NCBI GenBank assembly: GCA_964471915.1
Contig: CAYYID010000013.1
Location: forward strand, 37,482-101,481
Direction of reading: 5' to 3'
Length of the DNA: 64,000 nt
From: JAIEPW01 sp964471915
GTDB lineage: Bacteria; Acidobacteriota; Terriglobia; Bryobacterales; Bryobacteraceae
Part shown: positions 25,127-33,924 of the stretch, piece after piece
Layout: the number at the start of each line of letters is the position of its first letter
Numbering within the stretch: the first letter of the stretch is position 1
The notes under the pieces: model-generated
What the model was told of the DNA's origin: nothing
Seen by the model: only the letters and a program-made list of their open reading frames with translations
Database searches by the model: none
Translations under genes and position numbers: made by a program

Positions 25127-26299
25127 ATGCCCGAGCCCACCCTGGAATCCGCCCGCGCGACCGCCGGTTTTCCGCCGGAGGATGAAACGATCGACCGGCT
25201 GAAGGGATTGTTTCTCGCCAGCCTGAACCACGAAATCCGGACCCCGCTGTCCGGGATCCTGGGCATGACGGATCTGTTGCTGGAAACGCCGCTTTCGGCC
25301 GAGCAACAGGAGTACGTCACGACGACGCGGGCGTGCGCCGAGAACCTGTTCGAGATCCTGAACGCGACGCTCGAGTACGCGGCGCTGTCCTCCGGGCGGC
25401 TGCTGCTCGAGGACAGCGAGTACTCGCTGGCGGAAGTGCTGGACGCGGCGGTGGCATCGCATGCCGGCAAGGCGCGCGCGAAGGGTCTGAAGCTGGTGGC
25501 GACGCTGGATCCGCGGCTGCCGGAGACGCTGTCCGGCGACGCGCAGCGGCTCCGCGAGATCCTGGGTCACCTGCTGGCCAACGCGGTGAAGTTCACGGTG
25601 GCGGGGCAGATCGAAGTGCGGGCGATGTGGGCCGAAACCGCCGCGGGTTTGCACCGGCTGGAGTTGTCGGTCTCCGATACGGGCATCGGGATCGACGCGC
25701 AGAAGCTGGCCGGGATTTTCGATTCGTTCCGGCAACTGGATACCGGCCTCTCGCGGACCTATTCGGGCCTGGGCCTGGGGCTGGCGCTGGTGCAAAAGCT
25801 GGCGTCGTTCATGGGGGGCGAGATCCGGGTGGAGAGCCGGCCGGGTGTCGGGAGCACGTTCACGGTATCCCTGCCGCTGCGCCGGGCCGAGGAGACGCGG
25901 CACGCCGCGCCGCCGCCGGTGGCGACACCCGCGGCATCGCACCGACTGCTGGTGGTAGAAGATAACGACGTAGGGCAGCAGATCATCCGGCACATGCTGT
26001 CGCGGCAGCCGTACCAGGTGGATTTCGCGGCGACGGGCAAGTCTGCGATCGAGGCGGCGGGTTCACATCGTTACGACCTGATCCTCATGGACCTCCAGGT
26101 GCCGGACATGGACGGTTTCGCGATCACGGACGCGATCCGCAAGATCCACGGGTACGAGCAGACGCCGGTGCTGGCGTTGACTGCCAACACCGCCGACGAG
26201 TACCGCAAGCTATGCCTGGAGCGGGGCTTGCAGGCGTTTCTCTCGAAGCCGATCCACGCCGCGGAATTGCACGCGGCCGTGGGGCGGTACCTGAAATAG
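25127..26299 (+). CDS. Soluble hybrid histidine kinase with receiver domain
   Basis: This is a 390-residue protein. The HisKA domain carries the phospho-acceptor His35 (LASLNHEIRTPLSGILG). The ATPase domain (about residues 130-255) has LLANAVKFT, SDTGIGI and GLGLGLALVQKL. The receiver domain (about residues 275-390) has VVEDNDVGQQ, the phosphorylated Asp322 in ILMDLQVPDMDG, LALTAN and LSKPI. There is no sensor domain or membrane segment, so it must take its input from a partner protein or respond in the cytoplasm. There is no cognate output regulator next to it; an Hpt protein or separate regulator elsewhere is expected. The TonB receptor gene follows on its own promoter. Confidence 0.93.
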   Translation: MPEPTLESARATAGFPPEDETIDRLKGLFLASLNHEIRTPLSGILGMTDLLLETPLSAEQQEYVTTTRACAENLFEILNATLEYAALSSGRLLLEDSEYSLAEVLDAAVASHAGKARAKGLKLVATLDPRLPETLSGDAQRLREILGHLLANAVKFTVAGQIEVRAMWAETAAGLHRLELSVSDTGIGIDAQKLAGIFDSFRQLDTGLSRTYSGLGLGLALVQKLASFMGGEIRVESRPGVGSTFTVSLPLRRAEETRHAAPPPVATPAASHRLLVVEDNDVGQQIIRHMLSRQPYQVDFAATGKSAIEAAGSHRYDLILMDLQVPDMDGFAITDAIRKIHGYEQTPVLALTANTADEYRKLCLERGLQAFLSKPIHAAELHAAVGRYLK

Positions 26300-26353
26300 C
26301 CATCGGACCGCGGTCCCCTCGCTTCAGTTCGGCTAATAGTGCACGCGCGCGGC

Positions 26354-26404
26354 TTTACATGGCGGCACGCCTGCAATAGAATCGGAGCCACCTTTCTCAG
26401 GAGG
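26354..26404 (+). promoter_or_regulatory. Near-consensus promoter and Shine-Dalgarno site of the TonB receptor gene
   Basis: TTTACA (26354-26359) and TAGAAT (26377-26382) are spaced by 17 bp; each matches the sigma-70 consensus at 5 of 6 bases. AGGAGG (26399-26404) lies 10 nt before the ATG at 26415. A 12-bp palindrome, GGACCGCGGTCC, sits further upstream at 26305-26316. This is the best classical promoter in the window. Confidence 0.7.
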
Positions 26405-26414
26405 TCCGGTTCTC

Positions 26415-29400
26415 ATGAAGCTTCGTCTTGCTTTGGCGGCAATCGCCCTCTTCACCCTGGAGGGCCGCGCATTGGCCCAGGCGGTTTCGGCGCGGCTGGA
26501 GGGATTCGTCCAGGATCCGTCGCGCGCCGTGGTTCCCGGAGTCACGGTAGCCGCGGTCAACGAGGGCACGGGGATCCGCACGCAGGTGACGTCGAACGAC
26601 GCTGGCCGGTATGTGTTCCCGAACCTGCCGCCGGGCTCCTACACGGTGTCGGCGGAGTTCACAGGCTTCAAGAAAGTGGTGGTCGCCGGAATCCAGCTCC
26701 AGATCGGCGATAGCCGTACGCTGGACCTGCTGCTGGCGCCCGGCGAGGTGACCGAGAGCGTCAACGTGAGCGCCGAAGCGGCACTGGTGAATACCACCAC
26801 CGCCAAGCTGGGCGCCGTGGTGCAGAACCGCCAGGCGGTGGACCTCCCGCTGAACGGGCGCGACGCCATGATGCTGTTCTATTTGCAGGCCGGCACCAAC
26901 CCGATCGACCGTTTCGCCAGCCAGCAGCAGAACGGCATCGTGGACGGACTCGGGCCGCACACCAGCTCGATCAAGGTAGAAGGCATCATGTCCAGCAATC
27001 CGGGCTTCGACTACGCGCCTTCCCGTCCGTCGACGCCGGTGCCGCAGGAGGCGGTGGGCGAGTACCGGATCACGACGTCGGGGGATTCGGCGGACGCGGG
27101 CCGCGGCTCCGGCGCGCAGGTGAAGGTCTTCATCAAGAGCGGCACCAACCAGTTCCGTGGGTCGGTGTTCGAGTTCAATCGCAACACGGCGTACAACGCC
27201 AACAACTTCTTCGCGAACAAGACGGGGCAGGAGCGGCCGGTGCTGCGGCGGAACCAGTTCGGGTTCGCGCTCGGCGGCCCGATCATCCGCAACCGGACGT
27301 TCTTCTTCACCACGGCGGAATGGCAGCGGCAGAACGCGGAGTCGATCGAGAACCGCTTCGTGTACACGACGCCTTTGCGCCAGGGGACTTTCCGGTATGT
27401 GCGGGGTGGCGCCAACAGCGCGGCGGCGGTCGACGCCCAAGGAAACCCAGTCAACCCGGCGAACATCGCGACGATCGACCTCCGGACCGTGGATCCGACG
27501 CGCACCGGGCTTGACACGGTCTTCCTGCCGAAGATCCTGGCGCAGATGCCCGCGCCGAACAACTACGACATCGGCGACGGGCTGAACCTGGCCGGGTACC
27601 GGTATACCTCGCCGCTACCCTTCGACTACAACAGCTTCCTGGTGAAGTTCGATCATTCGCTGACGACGAAGCACCAACTGGCGTTCTCGATGTCGCGCCA
27701 GACCGAGGACCAGCCGCAGGCGCGTTTGTACAACGGTGTTTCGCCCGAGGGGTTCACGGAACTCCGCCGCGGGGTGTCGCTGCGGGCCATCTCGAGCTTC
27801 AGCCCCCGGTTCACCAACGAACTGTCCGTCGGCGCCAACGACCGGACGTCGTTCCGGCCGATCACCAACGAAGACCAGCTCACGCCCCGGGGGAACTTCC
27901 AGTTAATCGGCCTCGGCACCACGTCGGGACTCACGGGCACTTCGAACGGCAACATCCACATCGTGCGCGGGTTGCAGCGGCAGCCGGCAGTGAACCTGGG
28001 GTTCTCGGACAACATGACCGCGGTGCTCGGCAACCACACCCTCACGTTTGGCGGCGAGTACTGGTATCAGACGTTGAACTCGCGGAGCGGCACTTCGGAG
28101 TTTCCGGTGTTGCGTACCACCAACGCCGACAACCCGGCCAACGTACCGGCCATCACCGGATTGAACGCGAATGACCGGCTACGCGCGCAGCAGCTCGTGA
28201 ACGACCTGACCGGCAGCATCGGCTCGATTACTCAGTCCTTCTACCTGACGGATAAGGCGGGCTACACACCGTTCGTGAACAACTACCAGCAGTTTCGGAA
28301 GCGCGAGTACGCCTTCTACGTCGGTGACATCTGGAAGGTGCGGCGCAACTTCTCGCTGAACCTCGGCCTCCGCTGGGAGCACTTCCCGCCGGTTTACATT
28401 GCGTCGGGAATCTATGGCTACCCGGTGGGCGGCGTGGAGGGCGCGCTCGGCATCCAGGGTCCCACCCGCCAGCCGACCCGCTGGGGTCTCGCCGACAACC
28501 AGGGTAAGGATATTTTCCGGACGGACCGGAACAACTTCGGGCCGACGGTGGGGTTTGCCTGGGATCCGTTCGGCAAGGGCAAGACGTCGATCCGCTCGTC
28601 GTACCGGATTGCGTTCGACCGGTTCATGATCGTGACCGGGAACTTCTCGGGCCGGAATTACGGAACCACGACGACAGTGGTGCTGAATCCGCTGACGCGG
28701 TTCTCCGATCCGCGGCTGTACTCGAGCATCCTGCCGATCCCGGTGCCGAAACCGTTCGAGGATCTGCCGAACATCCGGACCGGGCGAGCCTATGTCGCCG
28801 ATCCCGAGCTCGCGGTGCCGTACACGCAACTGTGGGGATTCGGCATCGAGCACGAAGTGTTCCGGAACTGGAAGCTGGACCTGAACTACGTAGGCAACCA
28901 CGCGGTCGGCATGTGGCGCGGGCAGGACCAAAATCAGGTGGAGATCCGCAACAACGGATTCCTGCAGGCGTTCCAGATCGCGCAGCGCAACCTTGCCGCC
29001 ACCGGGAACTTCCTGAACGGCGAGAGCCTCGGCCCGCTCGCGCCGTTGTTCCGGCTGGTTCCGACGTCGCAGAATACGGTGATCCAGCAGGGGCAGGCGG
29101 CAGCGCTGGCCAACTTCATCGACACCACGACGCTGCTCACCGGCCGCCGCGGCGGCCTGCTGGAACGGGCCGGGTTGTCCGACAACTTCTTCCGCTTCAA
29201 CACCCAGGTGGACGACCTGACTATCGCCGGCAACCGTAGCCACTCGACCTGGAACGCCCTCAAGCTCGGGCTGACCAAGCGCCTCGACAAGGGGATGTAC
29301 TTCCAGTTCAACTACACCTTCTCGCGCGGCTTCACGGACGCGATCCCGGAGCAGGACCTGGGGCTCGACTACCGCGACAACGCCAACATGCGGCTGGACA

Positions 29401-29993
29401 AAGGGCTCAACCCACTGAACTCGACGCACGTGGTGCAGGCGAATGGCATTTGGGAACTCCCGTTCGGCAAGGGCAAGTGGCTCGGCAACCAGACGGGCGG
29501 CTTCATGAACGCGCTGATCGGCGGCTGGCAGGTGAACGGCCTATACAACTTCGCAAGCGGCCGGCCGCTCGCGTTCTCGACGGGCCGTTTCAATCTGAGC
29601 CAGACGGTGGCCAGTACGCCGGACTTCGTGGGCGACTTCTCGAGCCTCAGCGGAATCGCGCGCGGCAACCAAATCCTGTTTCTGACACCCACCGAGGTGG
29701 CGGCGTTCCGCAATCCCGCCGCGGGATCGACGGGCGGGATGCCGCGCAACTCCCGGTTCACGGGTCCGAGCTTCTTCACCTTGGACGCCAGCGTATTCAA
29801 GCAGTTCAGCCTGGCGCCGATTCGGGAGGGCATGGCGCTGCAGTTCCGCGCGGAGTTCTTTAACGTCCTGAACCAGGTGGCGTTTCAGGCTCCGCCCGCG
29901 ACGAACCTGAATATCAATTCGGGGAGCTTCGGGCAATTGAACGCGGCCTATCCGGCGCGCATCGGGCAGTTCGCGCTGAAGCTGACGTTCTGA
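26415..29993 (+). CDS. TonB-dependent receptor, Oar-like, with carboxypeptidase-regulatory N-domain
   Basis: This is a 1192-residue protein. A signal peptide (LALAAIALFTLEGRALAQ) is followed by a carboxypeptidase-regulatory/CNA-B-like domain (about residues 22-110: LEGFVQDPSRAVVPGVTVAAVNEGTG, GRYVFPNLPPGSYTVSAEFTGFK). The TonB plug covers about residues 120-260 (LNGRDAMMLFYLQAGTNP, GSGAQVKVFIKSGTNQFRGSVFEFNRN). The rest is a large beta-barrel ending in Phe (FALKLTF). It belongs to the OmpA-related/Oar family that is expanded in acidobacteria and thought to import oligosaccharides, peptides or other large substrates. Two secreted serine hydrolases follow, the first after 22 bp, suggesting a small degrade-and-import unit. 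Confidence 0.95.
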   Translation: MKLRLALAAIALFTLEGRALAQAVSARLEGFVQDPSRAVVPGVTVAAVNEGTGIRTQVTSNDAGRYVFPNLPPGSYTVSAEFTGFKKVVVAGIQLQIGDSRTLDLLLAPGEVTESVNVSAEAALVNTTTAKLGAVVQNRQAVDLPLNGRDAMMLFYLQAGTNPIDRFASQQQNGIVDGLGPHTSSIKVEGIMSSNPGFDYAPSRPSTPVPQEAVGEYRITTSGDSADAGRGSGAQVKVFIKSGTNQFRGSVFEFNRNTAYNANNFFANKTGQERPVLRRNQFGFALGGPIIRNRTFFFTTAEWQRQNAESIENRFVYTTPLRQGTFRYVRGGANSAAAVDAQGNPVNPANIATIDLRTVDPTRTGLDTVFLPKILAQMPAPNNYDIGDGLNLAGYRYTSPLPFDYNSFLVKFDHSLTTKHQLAFSMSRQTEDQPQARLYNGVSPEGFTELRRGVSLRAISSFSPRFTNELSVGANDRTSFRPITNEDQLTPRGNFQLIGLGTTSGLTGTSNGNIHIVRGLQRQPAVNLGFSDNMTAVLGNHTLTFGGEYWYQTLNSRSGTSEFPVLRTTNADNPANVPAITGLNANDRLRAQQLVNDLTGSIGSITQSFYLTDKAGYTPFVNNYQQFRKREYAFYVGDIWKVRRNFSLNLGLRWEHFPPVYIASGIYGYPVGGVEGALGIQGPTRQPTRWGLADNQGKDIFRTDRNNFGPTVGFAWDPFGKGKTSIRSSYRIAFDRFMIVTGNFSGRNYGTTTTVVLNPLTRFSDPRLYSSILPIPVPKPFEDLPNIRTGRAYVADPELAVPYTQLWGFGIEHEVFRNWKLDLNYVGNHAVGMWRGQDQNQVEIRNNGFLQAFQIAQRNLAATGNFLNGESLGPLAPLFRLVPTSQNTVIQQGQAAALANFIDTTTLLTGRRGGLLERAGLSDNFFRFNTQVDDLTIAGNRSHSTWNALKLGLTKRLDKGMYFQFNYTFSRGFTDAIPEQDLGLDYRDNANMRLDKGLNPLNSTHVVQANGIWELPFGKGKWLGNQTGGFMNALIGGWQVNGLYNFASGRPLAFSTGRFNLSQTVASTPDFVGDFSSLSGIARGNQILFLTPTEVAAFRNPAAGSTGGMPRNSRFTGPSFFTLDASVFKQFSLAPIREGMALQFRAEFFNVLNQVAFQAPPATNLNINSGSFGQLNAAYPARIGQFALKLTF

Positions 29994-30015
29994 CCACCCT
30001 GACGAAGGAGTCCCA

Positions 30016-31152
30016 ATGAGACGTGGGTTGCTGCTGATTTGGTTCGGCGCTGCGGCCGTCCTGGCCCAGGCTCCCGCGCCGGCCGCGGTATGCGCGGATC
30101 CCAGGGCGCATGCCGCCATCGGTGCGATGGCCGAGAAGGAACTGGCCAAGTCCGGCGTGGGCAGCGTCACGGTGGGCGTGATCTGCGGTCCGAAGCTGGT
30201 GTGGACGAAGAGCTACGGGTTCGCGGATATCGCGGCCGAGAGAGCCGCGACGGCGGACTCGGTGTACCGGATCGGGTCGATCACCAAGCAGATTACCGGG
30301 GTGATGCTGCTGCAGCTTGCCGAGCGCGGCAAGGTGAAGCTCTCGGATCCCGTGGAGAAGTACCTGCCCGAGATCAAGCTGGTGCAGGGGCGCTGGGCGA
30401 ACGCTCCGCCGGTGACGCTGGTGCAACTGGCGACGCATACCGCGGGGCTGGATCGGGAGCCGGGCGACGTGGAGACTTACACCACGGGTCCCGTGGCGCG
30501 GTGGGAAGAGACGATGAAGGCTTCCCTGCCCCACACCAAGTACCTTTTCGAGCCGGACACGCGGTACTCCTACTCAAACATCGGCTACGCGCTGCTCGGC
30601 GCGGCGCTGGGCCGGGCCGCGGGGATGCCCTACATCGAGTACATGCAGAAGAACATCCTGGGGCCGCTGGACATGCCGCACACCGCCTTTGAGCAGACAC
30701 CGGAGATCATGAAGTCGCTGGCGAAGGGGTACGTGCTGCGCGACGGAAAGGGCGATCCGGCGCCGGCCGCGCGGGAACTCGAGCGCGGCCGCGGGTACAA
30801 GATCCCGAACGGCGCGCTCTTCACCACGGTCGGCGACCTGGCACGCTTCGTGGCCTTCGAACTGGGGGCCGGGCCGGAAACGGTGTTGCCGCGGAAGGTG
30901 TGGCTGGACAACCTGACGCGCTCGAATTCGGCGAACGGCGAGCTGACGAGCGGCTACGGCGTGGGATTCCAGATGATGCGCCGCGGCGAGATGGTCGTTT
31001 ACGGCCACGGCGGTTCCGTGGCGGGCTACCATGCGGGCGCGTACTTCCATGTCGCGTCGCAGACCGGATTGATCTTCCTGCGGAACGCCGCTGCGCCGGA
31101 CTTCCGGAACGATTTTGTCTTCGCGGCCTTCGCCGCACTCACGGGAAAATGA
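30016..31152 (+). CDS. Secreted serine hydrolase (PF00144, class C beta-lactamase fold), copy 1
   Basis: This is a 378-residue protein with a signal peptide (LLLIWFGAAAVLAQ). Catalytic motifs are complete: Ser88-x-x-Lys91 (GSITKQ), Tyr-Ser-Asn (RYSYSNIGYALLG) and HGG (YGHGGSVAGYHAG). This fold includes D-aminopeptidases, esterases and penicillin-binding-like peptidases; sequence alone does not separate them. It begins 22 bp after the TonB receptor, with a good AAGGAG Shine-Dalgarno sequence, and its stop overlaps the next hydrolase start (ATGA). An antibiotic-resistance role is not supported. Confidence 0.9.
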   Translation: MRRGLLLIWFGAAAVLAQAPAPAAVCADPRAHAAIGAMAEKELAKSGVGSVTVGVICGPKLVWTKSYGFADIAAERAATADSVYRIGSITKQITGVMLLQLAERGKVKLSDPVEKYLPEIKLVQGRWANAPPVTLVQLATHTAGLDREPGDVETYTTGPVARWEETMKASLPHTKYLFEPDTRYSYSNIGYALLGAALGRAAGMPYIEYMQKNILGPLDMPHTAFEQTPEIMKSLAKGYVLRDGKGDPAPAARELERGRGYKIPNGALFTTVGDLARFVAFELGAGPETVLPRKVWLDNLTRSNSANGELTSGYGVGFQMMRRGEMVVYGHGGSVAGYHAGAYFHVASQTGLIFLRNAAAPDFRNDFVFAAFAALTGK

Positions 31153-32759
31153 TGATGCGAACCCTGCTAGTCCTGCTGCCCTGCCTTCTACTGGCCCAGC
31201 CGGCCGCTGACACGCGGCAGAAAGTCGACGCGCTTTTCGCCCGGTACAACCGGACCGACAGCCCCGGCTGCACAGTCGCGGCGACGCAGAACGGCGCCAC
31301 GATCCTGAGCGCCGCATACGGCATGGCGGACCTCGAACACGGGATCGCCCTGCATCCGGACTCGGTTCTCGAAGCCGGCTCCGTTTCGAAGCAGTTCACG
31401 GCGGGCGCGGTGCTGCTGCTGGCCCAACAGGGCAAGCTCTCGCTCGACGATCCGGTGAAGAGGTACATCCCCGAGCTGCCGGACAACGCGGCCACGGTCA
31501 CCGTGCGGCAGATGATCAATCACACCAGCGGGCTGCGAGATTGGGGCAGCGTGGCGGGCATCGGCGGGTGGCCGCGCACGTCGCGAGCCTACACGCACGC
31601 GCATGTGCTGGAGATCGTGGCCCGGCAGAAGGCGCTGAACTATGCCCCCGGCGCGCTGTATTCGTACAGCAACACGGGCTATAACCTGGCGGCGATCCTG
31701 GTGTCGCGCGTGGCGGGCAAGCCGTTCGCCGAGTACTCGAAGGAGGCGATCTTCCGGCCGCTCGGCATGAATGCGACGGAATGGCGCGACGATTTCCGGC
31801 GCATCGTGCGGGACCGGGCGATCGCGTATCAGGGCGGCCCGGGCAGCTACCGGCAGGACATGCCGTTCGAGGATGTGCACGGCAACGGCGGGCTGTTGAC
31901 GACCGTGGGCGACCTGCTCCGGTGGAACCGCAACTTCACGAGCCTCACCATCGGCGGGGCGGCGTTCGTAGAGGAGCAGCAGCGCCAGGGGAAGCTGACG
32001 GACGGAACGACCATCGCTTACGCGGCCGGATTGCGCGTGGCCAAGTGGCGCGGCGTCCGCGAGGTGAGTCATAGCGGGGCCACGGCGGGCTATCGCGCAT
32101 GGCTGGGGCGGTACCCGGACCAGGGGCTCTCGGTGGCGGTGCTCTGCAACCTGACCTCCGGCGCCGCGCCGCAGCTCGGCAGGCAGGTGGCGCAGGTCTA
32201 TCTGGGCGGCGCCCTGTCGCCGGCGCCGGCGCCGCAGGGCGTATCGCTCGACGCCGCCACGCTTGGCGCGCGCGCGGGTCTGTACCGCAGCACGCGGGAT
32301 CACGAGATGCTGACGATCACGCTCGAGGGCGGGGCGTTGCGGCTGGGACGGATGGCGCTCACCCCGCGGTCCGCGACGGTGTTCGCGACGGGGCCGGACA
32401 GCGATGATCTCGAGTTTTCGGCGGACGGCAAGAGGCTGCTCGCCGGCAACGCGGGCGACGGACGCGAGGTTTACGAGAAGGTGGATCCGGCGAACCCCTC
32501 GGCGGCCGAACTGGCGGCATACACGGGCGAATACGCGAGCGACGAAGCCGAGACCGAGGTCCGGGTCGCCGTCGAGAACGGGCGCCTTATGCTGCGGCAA
32601 CGGCCCGACACGAAGATCGGCATGTCGCCCACGTACCGCGACGGATTCAGTTCCGGCATGGGCAGCGTGCGCTTTCTGCGCGACGCGGCGGGCCGGGTGA
32701 CCGAAATGAGCCTCGGCCAGGGCCGCGTGTGGGACCTTCGGCTGCGCAAGGTGCGGTAA
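31149..32759 (+). CDS. Secreted serine hydrolase (PF00144) with C-terminal lipocalin-like domain, copy 2
   Basis: This is a 536-residue protein. Three consecutive ATG codons (31149, 31152, 31155) can start it; the first overlaps the upstream stop. A signal peptide (LLVLLPCLLLAQP) is followed by the hydrolase domain (about residues 25-350): Ser78-x-x-Lys81 (GSVSKQ), Tyr-Ser-Asn (YSYSNTGYNLAA) and HSG (VSHSGATAGYRAW). The C-terminal 140 residues (YRSTRDHEMLTITLEGGALRLG and YTGEYASDEAETEVRVAVENGRLML) are beta-rich and resemble the DUF3471-type domain appended to many such hydrolases. It is co-transcribed with copy 1, probably acting on the same substrate class in the periplasm. Confidence 0.9.
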   Translation: MMMRTLLVLLPCLLLAQPAADTRQKVDALFARYNRTDSPGCTVAATQNGATILSAAYGMADLEHGIALHPDSVLEAGSVSKQFTAGAVLLLAQQGKLSLDDPVKRYIPELPDNAATVTVRQMINHTSGLRDWGSVAGIGGWPRTSRAYTHAHVLEIVARQKALNYAPGALYSYSNTGYNLAAILVSRVAGKPFAEYSKEAIFRPLGMNATEWRDDFRRIVRDRAIAYQGGPGSYRQDMPFEDVHGNGGLLTTVGDLLRWNRNFTSLTIGGAAFVEEQQRQGKLTDGTTIAYAAGLRVAKWRGVREVSHSGATAGYRAWLGRYPDQGLSVAVLCNLTSGAAPQLGRQVAQVYLGGALSPAPAPQGVSLDAATLGARAGLYRSTRDHEMLTITLEGGALRLGRMALTPRSATVFATGPDSDDLEFSADGKRLLAGNAGDGREVYEKVDPANPSAAELAAYTGEYASDEAETEVRVAVENGRLMLRQRPDTKIGMSPTYRDGFSSGMGSVRFLRDAAGRVTEMSLGQGRVWDLRLRKVR

Positions 32760-32791
32760 CCCCAGGGATCGAGGCTCCACGGCTCGCCGCG

Positions 32792-33847
32792 TTAGGCAAG
32801 AGCGGGATAGTCGATGTAACCGCGCGCGCCGGGCGTGTAGTAGAGCTTCGGATTCGCGGCGGCCAGCGGGGCGTTCTCGGCGAACCGGCGCGGCAGGTCC
32901 GGATTGCCGATGAAGGGCACGCCGAACGAGATCAGATCCGCCTCGCCCTTGGCCAGCGCCGCTTCGGCCGTCTCAGCCTGATAGCCGCCGTTCAGCATGA
33001 AGGCAGCGCCAAAGGCCTGCTTGAGCTCGGGCGCGAGCCGAAGTTCCTGATCGACCGGTTCAACGACATGGAGGTAGGCGATCTTCAGGGCTCCGAGGCG
33101 GGCGGCGGCATGGGAGAAGGTCGCTCGGGGATCCGAGTCCGACATCGAGTTGAAGCTGCCGGTGGGGGAGAGGCGGACGCCGACGCGATCCGCGCCCCAG
33201 ATCTTGGCGACTGCCTCGGTGACCTCGACGAGCAGGCGGGCGCGGCGCTCGACCGGGCCTCCATAGGCGTCGGTGCGATGGTTGGTGCCGTCGCGGAGGA
33301 ACTGGTCCAGCAAATAGCCATTGGCGCCGTGGAGTTCGACGCCATCGAATCCGGCGTCTTTGGCATGTTGGGCGCCGTTCGCGAACTCGGCAATCACGCC
33401 AGGAATCTCGTCGGGTTCCAGCGCCCGAGGGGTCGGGAAGTCCTGCATGCCGGAGGAGGTGTAGAGCTGCCCCTTGGCCGCGATCGCCGAGGGGGCGACG
33501 GGCAACGCACCGTCCGGTTGCATGGAAGGGTGGGAGATGCGGCCGACATGCCAGAGCTGGAGGAAGATCCGGCCGCCGGCGGCGTGCACGGCGTCGGTCA
33601 CCTTGCGCCACGCGGCGGCCTGCTCCTCGGAATGGATACCCGGCGTGTTGGGGTAACCGACGCCGCGGGGCGAAACCTGCGTGGCTTCCGTGATCAGCAG
33701 TCCCGCGGAAGCGCGCTGCTGATAGTAGGTCACCATCAGGTCGTTCGGGACGGTGCCGACAGCGCGGCTCCGGGTCATGGGAGCCATCACGATGCGGCTG
33801 GGGAGGGGCACGGGCCCGAGGGAGAAGCTATCGAATAAGCGGGGCAC
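32792..33847 (-). CDS. Old yellow enzyme family NADH:flavin oxidoreductase (NemA-like)
   Basis: This is a 351-residue protein starting with GTG. It is an FMN-binding TIM barrel: VMAPMTRSRA near the N-terminus contacts FMN, LHGANGYLLDQFL holds the substrate-binding His-Asn pair, and HRTDAYGGPVERRARLL is the conserved family stretch. The C-terminal DLISFGVPFIGNPDLPRR binds the FMN phosphate. Such enzymes reduce the C=C bond of electrophilic enones, maleimides and nitro compounds with NAD(P)H. It is divergent from the MFS transporter gene 77 bp away, which may share its inducer. Confidence 0.93.
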   Translation of the reverse strand: MPRLFDSFSLGPVPLPSRIVMAPMTRSRAVGTVPNDLMVTYYQQRASAGLLITEATQVSPRGVGYPNTPGIHSEEQAAAWRKVTDAVHAAGGRIFLQLWHVGRISHPSMQPDGALPVAPSAIAAKGQLYTSSGMQDFPTPRALEPDEIPGVIAEFANGAQHAKDAGFDGVELHGANGYLLDQFLRDGTNHRTDAYGGPVERRARLLVEVTEAVAKIWGADRVGVRLSPTGSFNSMSDSDPRATFSHAAARLGALKIAYLHVVEPVDQELRLAPELKQAFGAAFMLNGGYQAETAEAALAKGEADLISFGVPFIGNPDLPRRFAENAPLAAANPKLYYTPGARGYIDYPALA

Positions 33848-33910
33848 GAGGAAATGGATGACGCGTCACGCAATTCGGTCGCAGAATTTTCCGGAAGCCA
33901 GGATTGGCTT

Positions 33911-33916
33911 TACCAT
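33911..33916 (+). promoter_or_regulatory. -10-like box close to the MFS start
   Basis: TACCAT lies 8 nt before the ATG at 33925. The bases between (TGAGGGAC) include GAGGGA but only 1-3 nt from the ATG, too close for normal Shine-Dalgarno function. Confidence 0.35.
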
Positions 33917-33924
33917 TGAGGGAC

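Noticed and set aside
30016..32759. Beta-lactamase-type antibiotic resistance genes
   Set aside because: The SxxK, YSN and HGG/HSG motifs are shared by esterases and peptidases of PF00144; tandem exported copies behind a TonB receptor suggest nutrient use, not resistance.
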